A stretch of DNA of 64,000 nucleotides from Humidesulfovibrio sp. (GCF_030689645.1 NZ_JAUYFU010000110.1:47504-111503), one strand, 5' to 3'. Positions 1 through 12,097 are shown, counted from the first letter of the stretch. Notes: generated by a model not told the origin, from the sequence alone. Program-made: numbers and translations.

Positions 1-2745
<2,745 letters not shown>

Positions 2746-2746
<1 letters not shown>

Positions 2747-3891
2747 CAGTGGGTCCCCCCCACTGTGTGGGTGATGACGAAGCGCCCCTGCTTGACGCTG
2801 GTAATGAAGGTGGGCCTGATGACGTCGCCGCTTGGCGTCATGACGAAAGGACCAATGATGCCTGTGTGCGGAGTGCTGTCCACAAGGGCTGCTTTGAGCC
2901 CTTGAGCATTTCCGCCCGAGCGTTTGAGCGCGTCAGCGAGCAGCACCACAGCCTCATAGGCGAAGGCCGCCGCAAAGCTCGGTTTCCAGCCAAAGCGCTT
3001 GGCGTAGCGCTCCTGAAAGGGGGCGAAGTTGGGGTAGGCATTGTCTTCCGAATAGTTGGAGACGAATTGGAAGCCCTCAACGATGCTGCCGCCCGAGAGT
3101 ACCAGGGCGTTTGTGGCTGGCCAAGGCGGGCCGAGGACCGTGATGCCCGCCTCGTTCGGGCGCAGGGCCTGGGCCAGCGAGGCAAGGTCGCGCGCCGCCA
3201 TGCAGACCATGAGGGCTTCAGGCTTGGCCTTGCGGATGGCTTGCGCCAAGGCCCTCCAGTCCTCGCCTGTTCGGGAGGAGAACAGCCTAGATCCGACGAA
3301 CCGACCTCCTTGCTTCGTGTAGGAGTTGTCCAAAGAGGCAAGGAAGGTGTCCGTATAGCCAATGTTGTCCGCATCGCCGACAAAGAAGGCTGTTTTCAGC
3401 GCTTTCCTGTGGGCATATTCGGCCATGACTTCGGCCCATTTCGTGTTGCTCGGAATGACACGGAAAAACCCATCCAGCTTGTCCTCGAGCGCAGGCGCGG
3501 CCGTAGTTGGAGAAATCAGTATGCCGCCCTGCTTCTCGACAACAGGATAAGCCGCCCGTGTCTGGCTGGATGTCATGTGGCCGACTATGGCCACAACACC
3601 CATGCGGAGCAGGGTCTCATCAGCCTGGATGGCACCGGCCGGGGTGTCCTGGTCATCTTTCGCCAGAAGCTCAAGCTTGCGTCCGTTGATGCCGCCGGCG
3701 GCATTGATATCCTCCACGGCGAGAGCGGCTCCGTTGCGCCCCTGGACGCCAAGGTCAGCCTTTGAGCCTGTAAGCTGACCAGAAAAGCCGACCCGGATAG
3801 GTTGGTCGTTCGAGCAGGACATGGCCACGAGACTAAGAAGGACGATGCTGATGGCACGTATTGCCTTGCCTGGTGCGTAGCGCTTCCCCAT
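2746..3891 (-). CDS. LivJ-type periplasmic binding lipoprotein coupled to sensor kinase
   Basis: Branched-chain amino-acid-type (type 1) substrate-binding protein. From the start at 3891 it has a basic N-terminus, a hydrophobic stretch and the lipobox LVAMSC, then the family opening [11 protein letters not shown] and the hinge motif [18 protein letters not shown]. An upstream in-frame start at 4053 would add 54 residues before the signal peptide, so I prefer 3891. The Shine-Dalgarno site is weak there, and a GTG a few codons upstream is possible. No permease or ATPase gene is adjacent. The gene ends overlapping the sensor kinase start, so a sensing role (ligand capture for the kinase) is more likely than uptake. 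The ligand cannot be told from sequence; amino acids and amides are the family norm. Confidence 0.88.
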
Positions 3892-4440
3892 AAGTAATCT
3901 GTACACGAAGAACACGACTCTGCCAATGGCAATTGGACATGTTGGTCGCTCTGAGGGGCATATAGGCTGACTGAAGCAGATTCTGAAGCAGGGAAGGATG
4001 GGGGAATCCGTCCTGGAGCGTCCACAGATGTCCACGCGAAGGCCATAACCCATGGAACAGATGGCTGGGAGGAGAGCGTCTCACGCCGATGATGGGGAGG
4101 CGTCCCCCGGGGACGCCACAAAAGTAAAGGCGGTCAGGTTCCAGATCTAAACGATTATTTTTTTATCCAAAATCGCTCCCCACGGCATTCCCTGTTTCGG
4201 CGATCAAGTGACGTGCAGAGAGAAGCGGACCTCAAGTCTGGACTCGTCGGCGCTTGGCAGCATTATGTAAGCCGGCGCGCAATTCGGCATGAGTCTGCGG
4301 GTGGTCTGAACACAAGCACTCTCGTTCACGTTTTGTAATCAGTTCTCCTGATGATGCTTGGCAGGGGCTTTGATCGGTGCCGCATACAAGATGGAACCAC
4401 CTTTAAGGTATCTCTTTTTGGGGAATCAGTGTGACAGTTC
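3892..4440. other. Non-coding divergent intergenic region
   Basis: About 550 bases between the leftward binding-protein gene and the rightward TetR gene. Short ORFs here lack protein-like composition. It should carry the promoter of the binding-protein/kinase pair, but I see no convincing -35/-10 pair or terminator on that strand. Confidence 0.5.
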
Positions 4441-4470
4441 TTGACAAAGGCGCGCTCGTTTGCAAATAGT
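4441..4470 (+). promoter_or_regulatory. Sigma-70-like promoter of the tetR-ABC exporter operon
   Basis: A perfect -35 TTGACA (4441-4446) is followed after 18 bases by AATAGT (4465-4470), four of six matches to the -10 consensus. The start codon of the TetR gene lies 35 bases further on. The short palindrome TTTGCAAA sits in the spacer and could be part of an autoregulatory operator. Confidence 0.45.
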
Positions 4471-4504
4471 GCGACTGAATACTCCGTCTAAGAAAGGGGT
4501 GCCT

Positions 4505-5110
4505 ATGGCTCGACCAAAAAACGAACAGCTTCACGAGGATCGCCGCCTGCAGATTCTCAAGGCGGCTGCCGAGGTATTCCGCACTAAGGGTTTCCACGCT
4601 TCCCGAACCGAAGAGATCTGCTCGACGGCCAAGATGAGCGCAGGAACACTGTTTCGGTACTTCCGCGACAAGGAGGAAATCATAGCCACCATCGCGGAGA
4701 TGGAATTCGAAATGTACTATGAGAAGAGCAAGATGCTCTTTACACGGGATGGGTTTGAGTACTTGGCGAGTATTGATGGTGAAGGGATGCGGCAACTTTG
4801 GGGGCCTGTCGGCTTGGGCTTGGGCCTTGATAGCTGGTTGGAACTTTACCGAAGCGAGAAGTATGCAGCCCAATACAAGGCCAAGGACGCCACCCTCCGC
4901 TTGCAACTTGCAGACGCATTGCGTTGCGGCCAGTCCGAGGGGTGGGTGCGCCAGATGCTGAACCCTGACCATGCCGCCCAAATAATCATTGCCCTCTGCT
5001 CTGGCATGTTGGTGGAGCAGCAGCTTGATCCCGGCATGGACTTCGAGCATATGGCCGGTGGCCTGCGAGGATTTGTGAGCAGCTACATCATGGAAGAGGT
5101 TTCGCGATGA
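4505..5110 (+). CDS. TetR/AcrR-family transcriptional regulator
   Basis: A protein of about 200 residues. The N-terminal helix-turn-helix domain spans about residues 10-56 and shows the family pattern (ILKAAAEVFRTKGFHASRTE, then GTLFRYFRDKEEI). The C-terminal ligand/dimer domain has family-typical low similarity. The ATG at 4505 follows AAAGGGG with good spacing; a longer reading from 4460 lacks a ribosome site. The stop overlaps the start of the permease gene (ATGA). This regulator heads the operon for an ABC exporter, so by analogy it represses the operon and is released by an exported or toxic ligand. The ligand is unknown. Confidence 0.92.
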   Translation: MARPKNEQLHEDRRLQILKAAAEVFRTKGFHASRTEEICSTAKMSAGTLFRYFRDKEEIIATIAEMEFEMYYEKSKMLFTRDGFEYLASIDGEGMRQLWGPVGLGLGLDSWLELYRSEKYAAQYKAKDATLRLQLADALRCGQSEGWVRQMLNPDHAAQIIIALCSGMLVEQQLDPGMDFEHMAGGLRGFVSSYIMEEVSR

Positions 5111-6327
5111 ACATGAGCACGCTGACGATCATGTTGCGCCCTCCAATGTGGTCGCAACGCGCATGGAAGGCCCTGAGAACAGCCATGGGCGGCGCTGATG
5201 GCGACGTTTCCCTTGCGCGGGCCAGCTTGTGCTACGAGTGGCGCAGGTATCTCGCCGCCGTGCTGGCCGTTACTTTCGCCGGTTTGCTGGTCGTGGTGCA
5301 GCTTGCCTTGTTGTTCGGAATGTTCAGCTCCGTTTCCACGCCAATCACAAATTCATCGGCAGACCTATGGATCGGCTACCGCAACACTCAAAGCGTGGAC
5401 ATGGGCCGCTCCATTCCCACGGTGAGCGACGCCGATGCCTGGATCCACCCCGATGTTGTCCGCGTTGAGCGCTACCTGACCACTTACGGAGACCTGCGCC
5501 GCGAGGACGGCGTCGCGGTTTCCGTAATCCTTCACGCCATCGACCCCGTCCCTGGCGGCCTTGGCTTCTCGGGGTCGCTCTCCCCTGAGCAACGCGCGTT
5601 GCTGGACGAACCGGGCAGTGTCATCATTGCTGAGGCCGACATGGCAAAGCTTGGTGCCCATGTCGGTTCCGCCATGGAAATCAACAATCGCCGCGTCACC
5701 GTTGTTGGCGTGACAGAGTCGATACGCGCCATCGGCAGCACCACAGTGATTTGCTCTCTGTCTACAGCGCGTACCCTGTTGCCGGAACAACGCTCCGAGG
5801 TGACCTACTATCTTGTGGGTCTGCGGCCCGGCTCGGACCGCCAGGCCGTCGCTCTAGCCCTGGACGACAAAGGGCCCATCAAGCGCTACAGCGTGTGGGA
5901 GGCAGACGTGTTCTCCGCACAGTCGGAACTCTACTGGCTCCTGGAGTCTGGCGCGGGCGTGGGCACTGCCTTCGCTTCGTTGTTGGCCCTGGTGGTCGGC
6001 GTTGTCATCACCAACCAGACGCTCTCCGGCGCGATACTGGCTTCGTCCAAGGAGTACGCCGCGCTTCGCGCCCTGGGCGTTTCCAGGGGGGCGCTCAAGC
6101 GCGTGGTGCTGGAACAATCGTTCTGGATCGGTTCAGTGGGGCTCATCCTCACTGCCACTCTTTCTGTCCTCGCCGGGATATCTGCAAATTTCGCCGGCGT
6201 GGCCATGGTTTTTCCCCTGTGGATGATCCTGTCGGTTGTTGTTCTGATCTATCTCATCGCCTTGACCAGCGGCCTCATGTCGCTCAAACCCCTCATGAAT
6301 ACCGACCCAGCCACGTTGCTGCGTTAG
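5107..6327 (+). CDS. FtsX/DevC-like ABC transporter permease
   Basis: About 406 residues with the FtsX/MacB-type layout: one N-terminal membrane helix (about residues 50-72), a periplasmic domain of about 200 residues, and three C-terminal helices starting about residue 280. The C-terminal segment EYAALRALGVSRGALKRVVL is the characteristic FtsX-domain cytoplasmic loop. It overlaps the TetR gene by four bases and is followed after nine bases by the ATPase. With the ATPase and adaptor it should form a DevBCA-type envelope exporter. A second start at 5113 is also possible. The substrate (lipid, glycolipid or peptide in relatives) is not predictable. Confidence 0.9.
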   Translation: MNMSTLTIMLRPPMWSQRAWKALRTAMGGADGDVSLARASLCYEWRRYLAAVLAVTFAGLLVVVQLALLFGMFSSVSTPITNSSADLWIGYRNTQSVDMGRSIPTVSDADAWIHPDVVRVERYLTTYGDLRREDGVAVSVILHAIDPVPGGLGFSGSLSPEQRALLDEPGSVIIAEADMAKLGAHVGSAMEINNRRVTVVGVTESIRAIGSTTVICSLSTARTLLPEQRSEVTYYLVGLRPGSDRQAVALALDDKGPIKRYSVWEADVFSAQSELYWLLESGAGVGTAFASLLALVVGVVITNQTLSGAILASSKEYAALRALGVSRGALKRVVLEQSFWIGSVGLILTATLSVLAGISANFAGVAMVFPLWMILSVVVLIYLIALTSGLMSLKPLMNTDPATLLR

Positions 6328-6336
6328 GAGCAAACC

Positions 6337-7047
6337 ATGACTGCGCCCACCCTTTGCGCCAGCGCGATCAGCAAGGCCTTCACTACCGGCAAGATTACCA
6401 ACCAGGTGATCCAAGAAAGCACGCTCGAAATTCTTCCAGCCGAATTGACCTTGGTCGTCGGCCCTTCGGGCTCTGGCAAGAGTACTATGCTCTCCATGCT
6501 CTCCGGCCTGTTGCGGCCCGACGCCGGAAGAGTACTGGCCCTGGGCGAGGATCTCTGGTCCCTTTCCGAGGCTGAGGTGGACCGCTTTCGCCTGCAGCAC
6601 TGCGGCTTTGTGTTTCAGGGCTTCAACCTTTTTGGCGCGCTCACCGCCAGCGAAAACGTCATTCTTCCTATGCAATATCTCGGCGTCCACGGGGCGGAAG
6701 CCCGCGCGCTTGCTCAAGCCGCCTTGGACGAAGTGGGACTTGGCCCACGCAGCCACCTGCGCCCCATGGAACTCTCTGGAGGCGAGAAGCAGCGTGTTGC
6801 CATTGCCCGCGCATTGGTGAAGGCCCCCCGGCTGCTCTTCGCGGATGAGCCGACCTCGGCCCTGGACAGCACCAACGGCGCAATCGTCGTGGAGTTGCTT
6901 AAGCGAATTGCGCGGGAGCACGGCACCACGGTCCTTGGGGTCACTCACGACCCCCGCCTGCTCTCCCACGCCGACAGGGTAATCCAGCTTGAGGACGGCC
7001 GCATCACCAGGGATGAGCGCCCCATCAACAGCAACGTCACGCATTAG
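6337..7047 (+). CDS. ABC transporter ATP-binding protein (LolD/DevA/MacB type)
   Basis: A 236-residue nucleotide-binding subunit. Walker A is GPSGSGKST (about residues 43-51), the Q-loop lies in FQGFNLFGALTA, the signature is LSGGEKQRVAIARAL, Walker B is LLFADEPTSALD and the switch histidine is in GVTHD. Length and the ENVILPM motif fit the LolD/MacB group that pairs with FtsX-like permeases. It sits between permease and adaptor genes with gaps of nine bases on each side, clearly one operon. Confidence in family is very high. Confidence 0.95.
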   Translation: MTAPTLCASAISKAFTTGKITNQVIQESTLEILPAELTLVVGPSGSGKSTMLSMLSGLLRPDAGRVLALGEDLWSLSEAEVDRFRLQHCGFVFQGFNLFGALTASENVILPMQYLGVHGAEARALAQAALDEVGLGPRSHLRPMELSGGEKQRVAIARALVKAPRLLFADEPTSALDSTNGAIVVELLKRIAREHGTTVLGVTHDPRLLSHADRVIQLEDGRITRDERPINSNVTH

Positions 7048-7056
7048 GAGAACCAT

Positions 7057-7983
7057 ATGTGCTCATCTAACTTCGCTCGGCTGGCGAGCGCCTTCACCAT
7101 TTGCGCCACACTGTTCCTGGCCGGATGCTCCGACTCGGACGCCAGCGCGGAGAGCAAGGCCAAGGCTGCACATGCCAAAACCTTTGCCGCCAGCGCCAAA
7201 GGCCGCACCGACATCGAGGGCGGCGTGGTGAAGCTGGCTGCGCAACGCGATGGCGTCATCAAGCATGTGCTTGTGGAGGAAGGCGACCATGTCAAGGCTG
7301 GGCAAGTGCTCGCAACTTTGGATGCCTCGCTTCCGAATCAAAGCCTCGCGCTTTCCATGAGCGAGCAGGCCGAGGCGCAGGCACGCATCGAGCCGCTGAA
7401 GGTGCGCCTCAGCGCGGCCGAGCGTGAAGTGCGCCGTTTCGAATCATTGCACGCCCAGCAGGCCGTTACCAAACAGGAACTGGACAAGGCTATGGATGAA
7501 CGCGACACGGCCCGAGCTGAGCTGCGTGCCTTGCAGGCGTCCGTTGAAGCGGCTTCGCGCAAAGCTGGGGTCTCGCGGCGAGAGGTCGAGGAGCGCGTGG
7601 TGCGTGCCCCGGCAGATGGCCAGATCATCCAGCGGCAGGCCCGGCCCGGCAACGGTGTCAGCACGCTCAACGTCACGCCCTTGTTTCTCTTTGCTCCAGA
7701 TGCACCGCAGATCGTGCGAGCGGACCTTGAGGAGCGTTTCCTTCCGGTGGTGCGCGTGGGCCAGGATGCGGAGATTCTGCTCGAAGCCGTGCCCGACAAA
7801 CGCTGGCCGGCCAAAGTGCTTCGCCTGGGCAGGGTGGTCGGGCAGCGCCCGCCGAGCGACGACCCGGCAGAAAAGCAGGACCAGCGTGTGGTGGAGTGCG
7901 TCCTGTCCGTCAACGCCCCGGAACTGCTCATCGGTCAGCGTGTCATTGTTCGCTTCTTTGCCCTCGATACCCCCAAACCTTGA
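7057..7983 (+). CDS. HlyD-family periplasmic adaptor lipoprotein
   Basis: 308 residues. The N-terminus is a lipoprotein signal with lipobox FLAGCSDS. Next come a biotinyl-lipoyl-like half (GVIKHVLVEEGDHVKAGQVL), a coiled-coil hairpin rich in E, A and R (about residues 100-175), and the returning lipoyl half (VRAPADGQIIQRQARPGNGV) with a beta-barrel domain after it. This is the membrane-fusion component expected with DevC/DevA-type ABC transporters; it would bridge the inner-membrane pump to an outer-membrane channel, which is not encoded nearby. Last gene of the TetR-headed operon. Confidence 0.92.
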   Translation: MCSSNFARLASAFTICATLFLAGCSDSDASAESKAKAAHAKTFAASAKGRTDIEGGVVKLAAQRDGVIKHVLVEEGDHVKAGQVLATLDASLPNQSLALSMSEQAEAQARIEPLKVRLSAAEREVRRFESLHAQQAVTKQELDKAMDERDTARAELRALQASVEAASRKAGVSRREVEERVVRAPADGQIIQRQARPGNGVSTLNVTPLFLFAPDAPQIVRADLEERFLPVVRVGQDAEILLEAVPDKRWPAKVLRLGRVVGQRPPSDDPAEKQDQRVVECVLSVNAPELLIGQRVIVRFFALDTPKP

Positions 7984-8529
7984 GGATGCTGCATCGGAGC
8001 AGATAGGTCGAGGTGGAGGATCATGACGGATGCAAGAGCATGCCGTGATATTGTCTGCGGTTCGTCATGCAAAGCGGGACTCGTTCTTCTGGGAGAACAC
8101 GGGAGCATGAGCCTTGCCGGTTGCGCCATGTGCCAGCCGATGAGATGACCCCCCGTTGCTCGCGAGAGACACTGGCGAGCCATGAGCCCGATATGGGCAG
8201 TGCGAGAAGAGGTTCATTGAATGAGCCAGCGTGCTCGTGCAGCTGCAGGCGGTAGCGCTGGCCCAAGGCCTCGTGCCTCTCGTCGTTGCCAGGCCTCGGC
8301 AGCAGCAGGTAGACGCTCGTCCGAGCGTTTCCCCGGAGTCCATGAGGTGCTGGTATGCGTCATGGGCATAGGTGAGTGAACAGACAAGAGCCGCTGTTGC
8401 ACAGAGCTTTTGGGGCTGAGCACATGCTTCTACGTCATAAACTGCGCCATTCATCGCGCATTTTTGCGCAGAATTTGCGCGCAGCAAATCTCAATATGAA
8501 TTAATTCAATGATACCAGCGTGATTTGCG
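7984..8529. other. Gene-poor intergenic stretch
   Basis: About 550 bases after the exporter operon. Short ORFs exist on both strands but look like random translations rich in C, R, S and H, and none has a ribosome site or recognisable domain. No strong terminator with a T-run follows the adaptor gene. The AT-richer right end merges into the sigma-54-like promoter at 8530. Confidence 0.45.
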
Positions 8530-8545
8530 TGGCACGGGCTATGCT
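8530..8545 (+). promoter_or_regulatory. Sigma-54 (RpoN)-type promoter
   Basis: TGGCACGGGCTATGCT: the -24 GG (8531-8532) and -12 GC (8543-8544) are separated by exactly ten bases, and the TGGCACG half is a full consensus match. It lies 96 bases upstream of the start of the WXXGXW-repeat gene. Transcription from it would require an NtrC-type activator; one lies at 62.5 kb but need not be the partner. Confidence 0.6.
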
Positions 8546-8640
8546 TTGCTAGCACAACCGGGTGGATGGGGTTTCCCCCCCTCGGCTTGTCATCGCAACC
8601 CCTGCCCTGGCCTTGTCCTGGGCGTACAAGGAGATCGACC

Positions 8641-9084
8641 ATGCATTGCAGAGCCCTCAAGACGCTTTTCGCCACAGTGCTCTGTCTGGGCTGCCTGACC
8701 GCCCCGGCCATGGCGCAGCTGTCCTTCAGCCTCAACATTTCCGATGCGCCGCCGCCGCCGCGTTACGAGCCGCCGCGTCCTTCGCGCTCAGGCTGGTTTT
8801 GGGTGCCGGGAGTCTGGTACTGGGAAGACGGTCGCCACCACTGGGCGGAAGGGCATTGGATAAAGACCCGCCCGGGCCAGCGCTGGGTGCCTGCGCGCTG
8901 GGAACGCCGGGGGGGCTATTATCACTTCGAGGCTGGCGGCTGGGCGCCGGTCCGCTGGGTGTCGGCGCATCATTACGACCGGGACGACGATTGGGATGAC
9001 GACCATCATGATGACCGGGACCATGACCGGGACGACAGGCACGACAACGACCGTGGGCATGGCTGGGGCCGCAAGGGGCGTTAA
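8641..9084 (+). CDS. Secreted YXWGXW/WXXGXW-repeat protein with Asp/His-rich tail
   Basis: 147 residues from the ATG at 8641, which follows AAGGAG with ideal spacing; a longer frame from 8566 is not needed. A signal peptide ends near AMAQ. The core holds aromatic repeats of the YXWGXW type (WFWVPGVWYWEDGRHHWAEG, then RWVPARWERRGGYYHFEAGG and GWAPVRW), known from small periplasmic or outer-membrane BcpO-related proteins of unclear function. The tail is almost only D, H and R, a likely metal-binding or polyelectrolyte segment. It is monocistronic: sigma-54-like promoter upstream, terminator downstream. Confidence 0.82.
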   Translation: MHCRALKTLFATVLCLGCLTAPAMAQLSFSLNISDAPPPPRYEPPRPSRSGWFWVPGVWYWEDGRHHWAEGHWIKTRPGQRWVPARWERRGGYYHFEAGGWAPVRWVSAHHYDRDDDWDDDHHDDRDHDRDDRHDNDRGHGWGRKGR

Positions 9085-9139
9085 TGCTTGGCTTCGTGCC
9101 CGCAACAGGCGCGAAGCTTGGAACGAGGCAAGTGAAAAG

Positions 9140-9165
9140 GTCCGGGCAAAACCCGGACTTTTTTT
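9140..9165 (+). terminator. Intrinsic terminator of the WXXGXW-repeat gene
   Basis: A seven-base-pair GC-rich stem, GTCCGGG / CCCGGAC, with a five-base loop and a run of seven T, 56 bases after the stop codon. Confidence 0.85.
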
Positions 9166-9377
9166 GTTGACCGGGGTCCCGTGTGGCTCCGATGGGCTGC
9201 CAGCGGAAAGGCCGTTAGGCGCAGAGCACTCGACGATACGGTTCGTGGGCGGATAATTAGATTGGAGTGCGCACTCAGTAATCCTGCAAAATCATAGGGG
9301 CGATGGCAATTGACGGTCTGCGGCTTGGAACGTATGATAAAAGAAGAACAACAGAATATCACCGCAGAAGGATTGTC

Positions 9378-9614
9378 ATGCAAAAGATTGTTTTCAAGAG
9401 AGCCATACCTTTTCGCACAGAGTCAGGCACAATATTGACCGACACCATTGTTGTGGAAAGCGATATTCCTTGCCCTGATGGTTCGTTGGATATTGTCGCG
9501 TTGTTGGATCAGTCAAAGAGTCTCGTGCGTTATAGTAGAAAGTGCGTATTCAGCAAGAATAGCATCATCCACACGGAACCCTTTGGCGGGATTGATTTGC
9601 CGGAGCCCGTGTAG
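9378..9614 (+). CDS. Small hypothetical protein
   Basis: 78 residues from the ATG at 9378, preceded by AGAAGGA at good spacing. The frame extends upstream to 9303 without a ribosome site. The sequence is protein-like (alternating hydrophobic and charged residues, MQKIVFKRAIPFRTESGTIL at the start) but I recognise no family. Base composition is clearly more AT-rich than the neighbours, suggesting a recent arrival or weak selection. Confidence 0.5.
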   Translation: MQKIVFKRAIPFRTESGTILTDTIVVESDIPCPDGSLDIVALLDQSKSLVRYSRKCVFSKNSIIHTEPFGGIDLPEPV

Positions 9615-10038
9615 CCTCTTTAGACAACAAGCCGTCTTTCTTCCTTTTTTACTCTCCGCTGGCGAATCGTAAACAAGAGAGCTCCCCCCTGAGGGGCTCT
9701 CGCTGCCATCCCGTGGCCTCTGCGTATGCTTGTCAGTCGACTGGCTGGAGTTCCTTTTTTTGCGAGATTTTCTAGGGACTGCAGAGCTTGGAAGGCTTCA
9801 GCCATCGCGGTGAGCCTGCCGGATTTCGTTCATCTTCGTTCTCGCTTGCCGGATGATCACGTCGAGCGGGTGAGCAATACGCTATGCCCACAAATCTGGC
9901 GTTTCGTTGGGATCAATGATGAATCCTTGTGGGCTGCGCTACCTTTACGTGTTCTATCTTGGTGCAAGGCCGGCCAAGCATCGCAGCATCAGTTGGGTGA
10001 CCGCACACGCCCAGAGAGACTCTGCGCCCCTGGTGAAG
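9615..10038. other. Intergenic region without recognisable gene
   Basis: About 420 bases. It contains a GC-rich inverted repeat around 9678-9702 (GAGAGC ... GCTCTC arms) without a clear T-run. ORFs reading through here are not protein-like. Confidence 0.4.
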
Positions 10039-10569
10039 CTAGTTGCTCAGATTGACCTGTTTTATGATTTCCTCTGTAATGTCGAGGGAGCTGTCGAAAT
10101 AGACAAAGGATCCGCTATCCTGGATGGCAGTGATGCCGTTTTCCTTGGCGTACTCTTCAACCACCTTATGCAGCACCTCAATGATCGGCTTGAACCGGGC
10201 GCCTTCCTCCTGGGATACTTCTTGTATGAGTTTGCGCTCTGCTGCGCCATAAGCCTGAAGCTTCTGCTGCAACTGGGCTGTATTCGGTCCCCTCGTCTGA
10301 GGTTTCTGCCCAGCAGCCTGAAGCTTCAATATCTCTTGCTGCAAAACGCCTAACTCTCTGCGCTGGTTTGAGAATTTGCTCTGTATCTCGCTGATGGCCG
10401 CAACGCCCTTGTTACTGCGAGCGAGCGCTTCGCGAGAATTGATGACGGCCAGCTTTAATGCTGGCTGCGCCGTCGGCTTGGCTTCCTGCGCGCTGGCGGG
10501 ACTGGACAGACACAGGGCAAGGGCAAGCAATGCGGTCATGAAAGCTGTGGACTTCACGTGGAATACCAT
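10039..10569 (-). CDS. OmpH/Skp-family periplasmic chaperone
   Basis: About 176 residues. The signal peptide ends near SPASAQ; then the family opening KLAVINSREALARSNKG, a long central coiled coil rich in Q, K and E (about residues 60-130), and a C-terminal beta segment (FVYFDSSLDITEEIIKQV). Skp-like proteins form jellyfish-like trimers that hold unfolded outer-membrane proteins. Start choice is uncertain between the ATG at 10569 and a GTG at 10557; the latter sits better behind AAAGGA. A longer frame to 10638 is unlikely. It lies 70 or more bases downstream of mnmE on the same strand. Confidence 0.85.
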   Translation of the reverse strand: MVFHVKSTAFMTALLALALCLSSPASAQEAKPTAQPALKLAVINSREALARSNKGVAAISEIQSKFSNQRRELGVLQQEILKLQAAGQKPQTRGPNTAQLQQKLQAYGAAERKLIQEVSQEEGARFKPIIEVLHKVVEEYAKENGITAIQDSGSFVYFDSSLDITEEIIKQVNLSN

Positions 10570-10641
10570 CCTTTGATTTGTTCGGAGCAACGTGGCTGTG
10601 CGTGTGGCGAGAGTGTCACAGGTCGATCTCATGCACAAAAA

Positions 10642-12078
10642 TTATTTCCCAATGCAGAAGCGGGAGAAAATGGCGTTCAGCACCTCGTCGGGCGCAATGT
10701 CTCCGGTGAGCTCTGAGAGTGCGCGGCAGGCGGCGTCCAGCCGCAGGCCCAGGATGTCGTAGGGCAGGGCGGCTTCCGTCTCGTCCGCTAGGGAGAGCAA
10801 TTCGCCGTGCGCCAGTGTTAGGGCCTGGGCTTGCCGTGCGTTGGGCGCTATCTCGTCCGGATCTGGTTCGCGTTGGTCGTCCGTCAGGCGTTGCCGCATA
10901 ATGTCGCACAACTCCTCCAGTCCGCTTCCGGTCTTGGCTGAAATGCGGGCCGACGCAAGGCCCAGCCCGTCGACAGTCGCCAGCGTCTCATGGAGTGCAT
11001 CATTCGCACCGGGTAGATCGCACTTGTTCAGCACCACCAGTGCGCGCCGGGCGTCGAGTCGCGTCAGGGCCTCGCGGTCCAGCAAGCGCAAGGGCTTTGA
11101 TGCGTCCAGCACATAGAGCACAGCCTCGGCGCGGGCCATGAAATCTCGCGCCAGCTCCTGGCCTGCGGCTTCCACCGGATCGATGCCCGGCTTGTCAAGG
11201 TCATTTGCTTCGGCACCGGACAGCGAGTCCCGCAGCCCGGCTGTGTCCACAAGGCGCACCAAGAGGCCTGAGAGGTCCAGTTGCTCCTCCAGGTAGTCGC
11301 GCGTGGTGCCGGGCGTCGCCGAAACAAGGGCCCGGTTGCGGCCCACCAGGGCATTGAGCAGGCTTGATTTGCCTGCATTGACGCTTCCAGCCAGCACGGC
11401 CAGAACCCCTTCACGCCAGGCGCGCGCTCGTTCCACCCCGGCCAGAAGCAAGGCAAGGGCCTCACCCACGGCGAGGGCTTCCTCCCGCAGGGCGGGCAGA
11501 GGCAGGCACTCGATGTCTTCGTCCGGGAAATCTACGGCCAGACAGAGTTTTGCCCGCAGATTTTCCAGGCGTGTGCGCAGGTCGGCGATGCGGGCGGAAA
11601 GCGCGCCGGAAAGTTTGAGCTGGGCCAGATGCAGGGCGGCGCGGGTGGGCGCGGCGATGGTTTCGGCAATGGCTTCTGCCTGGGCCAGGTCCAGCTTGCC
11701 GTTCTTGAAAGCACGGTAGGTAAATTCGCCGGGTCCGGCCAGCCGGGCTCCGCGCGCCAGCAGCTCTTCCAGCACGGCCCGCAGCACTGCCGGACCGCCG
11801 TGGCAGAACAACTCGGCCACATCCTCGCCCGTGAAGGACCCGGGGCCAGGCATGAAGGCGGCGAGGATCTCGTCCAGCGCCCGGCCATTAGACCCGGTGA
11901 GAACTCCGTGATGCAGACGGTAGGGCTTGAGCCCGCAGAAGCCTGGTCGGGAGGAGCGGAAGAGGGCTTCCGCAAGGGCGCGAGCCTCCGGGCCGCTGAT
12001 GCGTATGATGCCTACGGCGCCAGGGCCTTGTGCTGTGGCGATGGCGGCGATGGTGTCGCCAGTGCGCAGTTGGGCCAT
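10642..12078 (-). CDS. mnmE: tRNA modification GTPase MnmE
   Basis: 478 residues, normal for the family. The N-terminal tetrahydrofolate-binding domain opens with DTIAAIATAQGPGAVGIIRI. The G domain is inserted in the helical domain: G1 GSVNAGKSS (231-239), G2 TPGTTRD (255-261), G3 DTAGL, G4 NKCD. The protein ends in the canonical CIGK, whose cysteine is required for activity. With MnmG it forms the 5-carboxymethylaminomethyl group on wobble uridine of certain tRNAs. G1 carries SV where many homologues have PN, a minor variation. It sits at the end of the rpmH-rnpA-yidD-yidC-jag-mnmE block, separated from jag by a strong hairpin. Confidence 0.97.
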   Translation of the reverse strand: MAQLRTGDTIAAIATAQGPGAVGIIRISGPEARALAEALFRSSRPGFCGLKPYRLHHGVLTGSNGRALDEILAAFMPGPGSFTGEDVAELFCHGGPAVLRAVLEELLARGARLAGPGEFTYRAFKNGKLDLAQAEAIAETIAAPTRAALHLAQLKLSGALSARIADLRTRLENLRAKLCLAVDFPDEDIECLPLPALREEALAVGEALALLLAGVERARAWREGVLAVLAGSVNAGKSSLLNALVGRNRALVSATPGTTRDYLEEQLDLSGLLVRLVDTAGLRDSLSGAEANDLDKPGIDPVEAAGQELARDFMARAEAVLYVLDASKPLRLLDREALTRLDARRALVVLNKCDLPGANDALHETLATVDGLGLASARISAKTGSGLEELCDIMRQRLTDDQREPDPDEIAPNARQAQALTLAHGELLSLADETEAALPYDILGLRLDAACRALSELTGDIAPDEVLNAIFSRFCIGK

Positions 12079-12097
12079 TGGGTGCCTCCCTGAAAAG

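Noticed and set aside
8065..8487. A 140-codon minus-strand ORF in the gap after the exporter operon
   Set aside because: No ribosome site, random-looking composition (many C, S, H), no recognisable motif.
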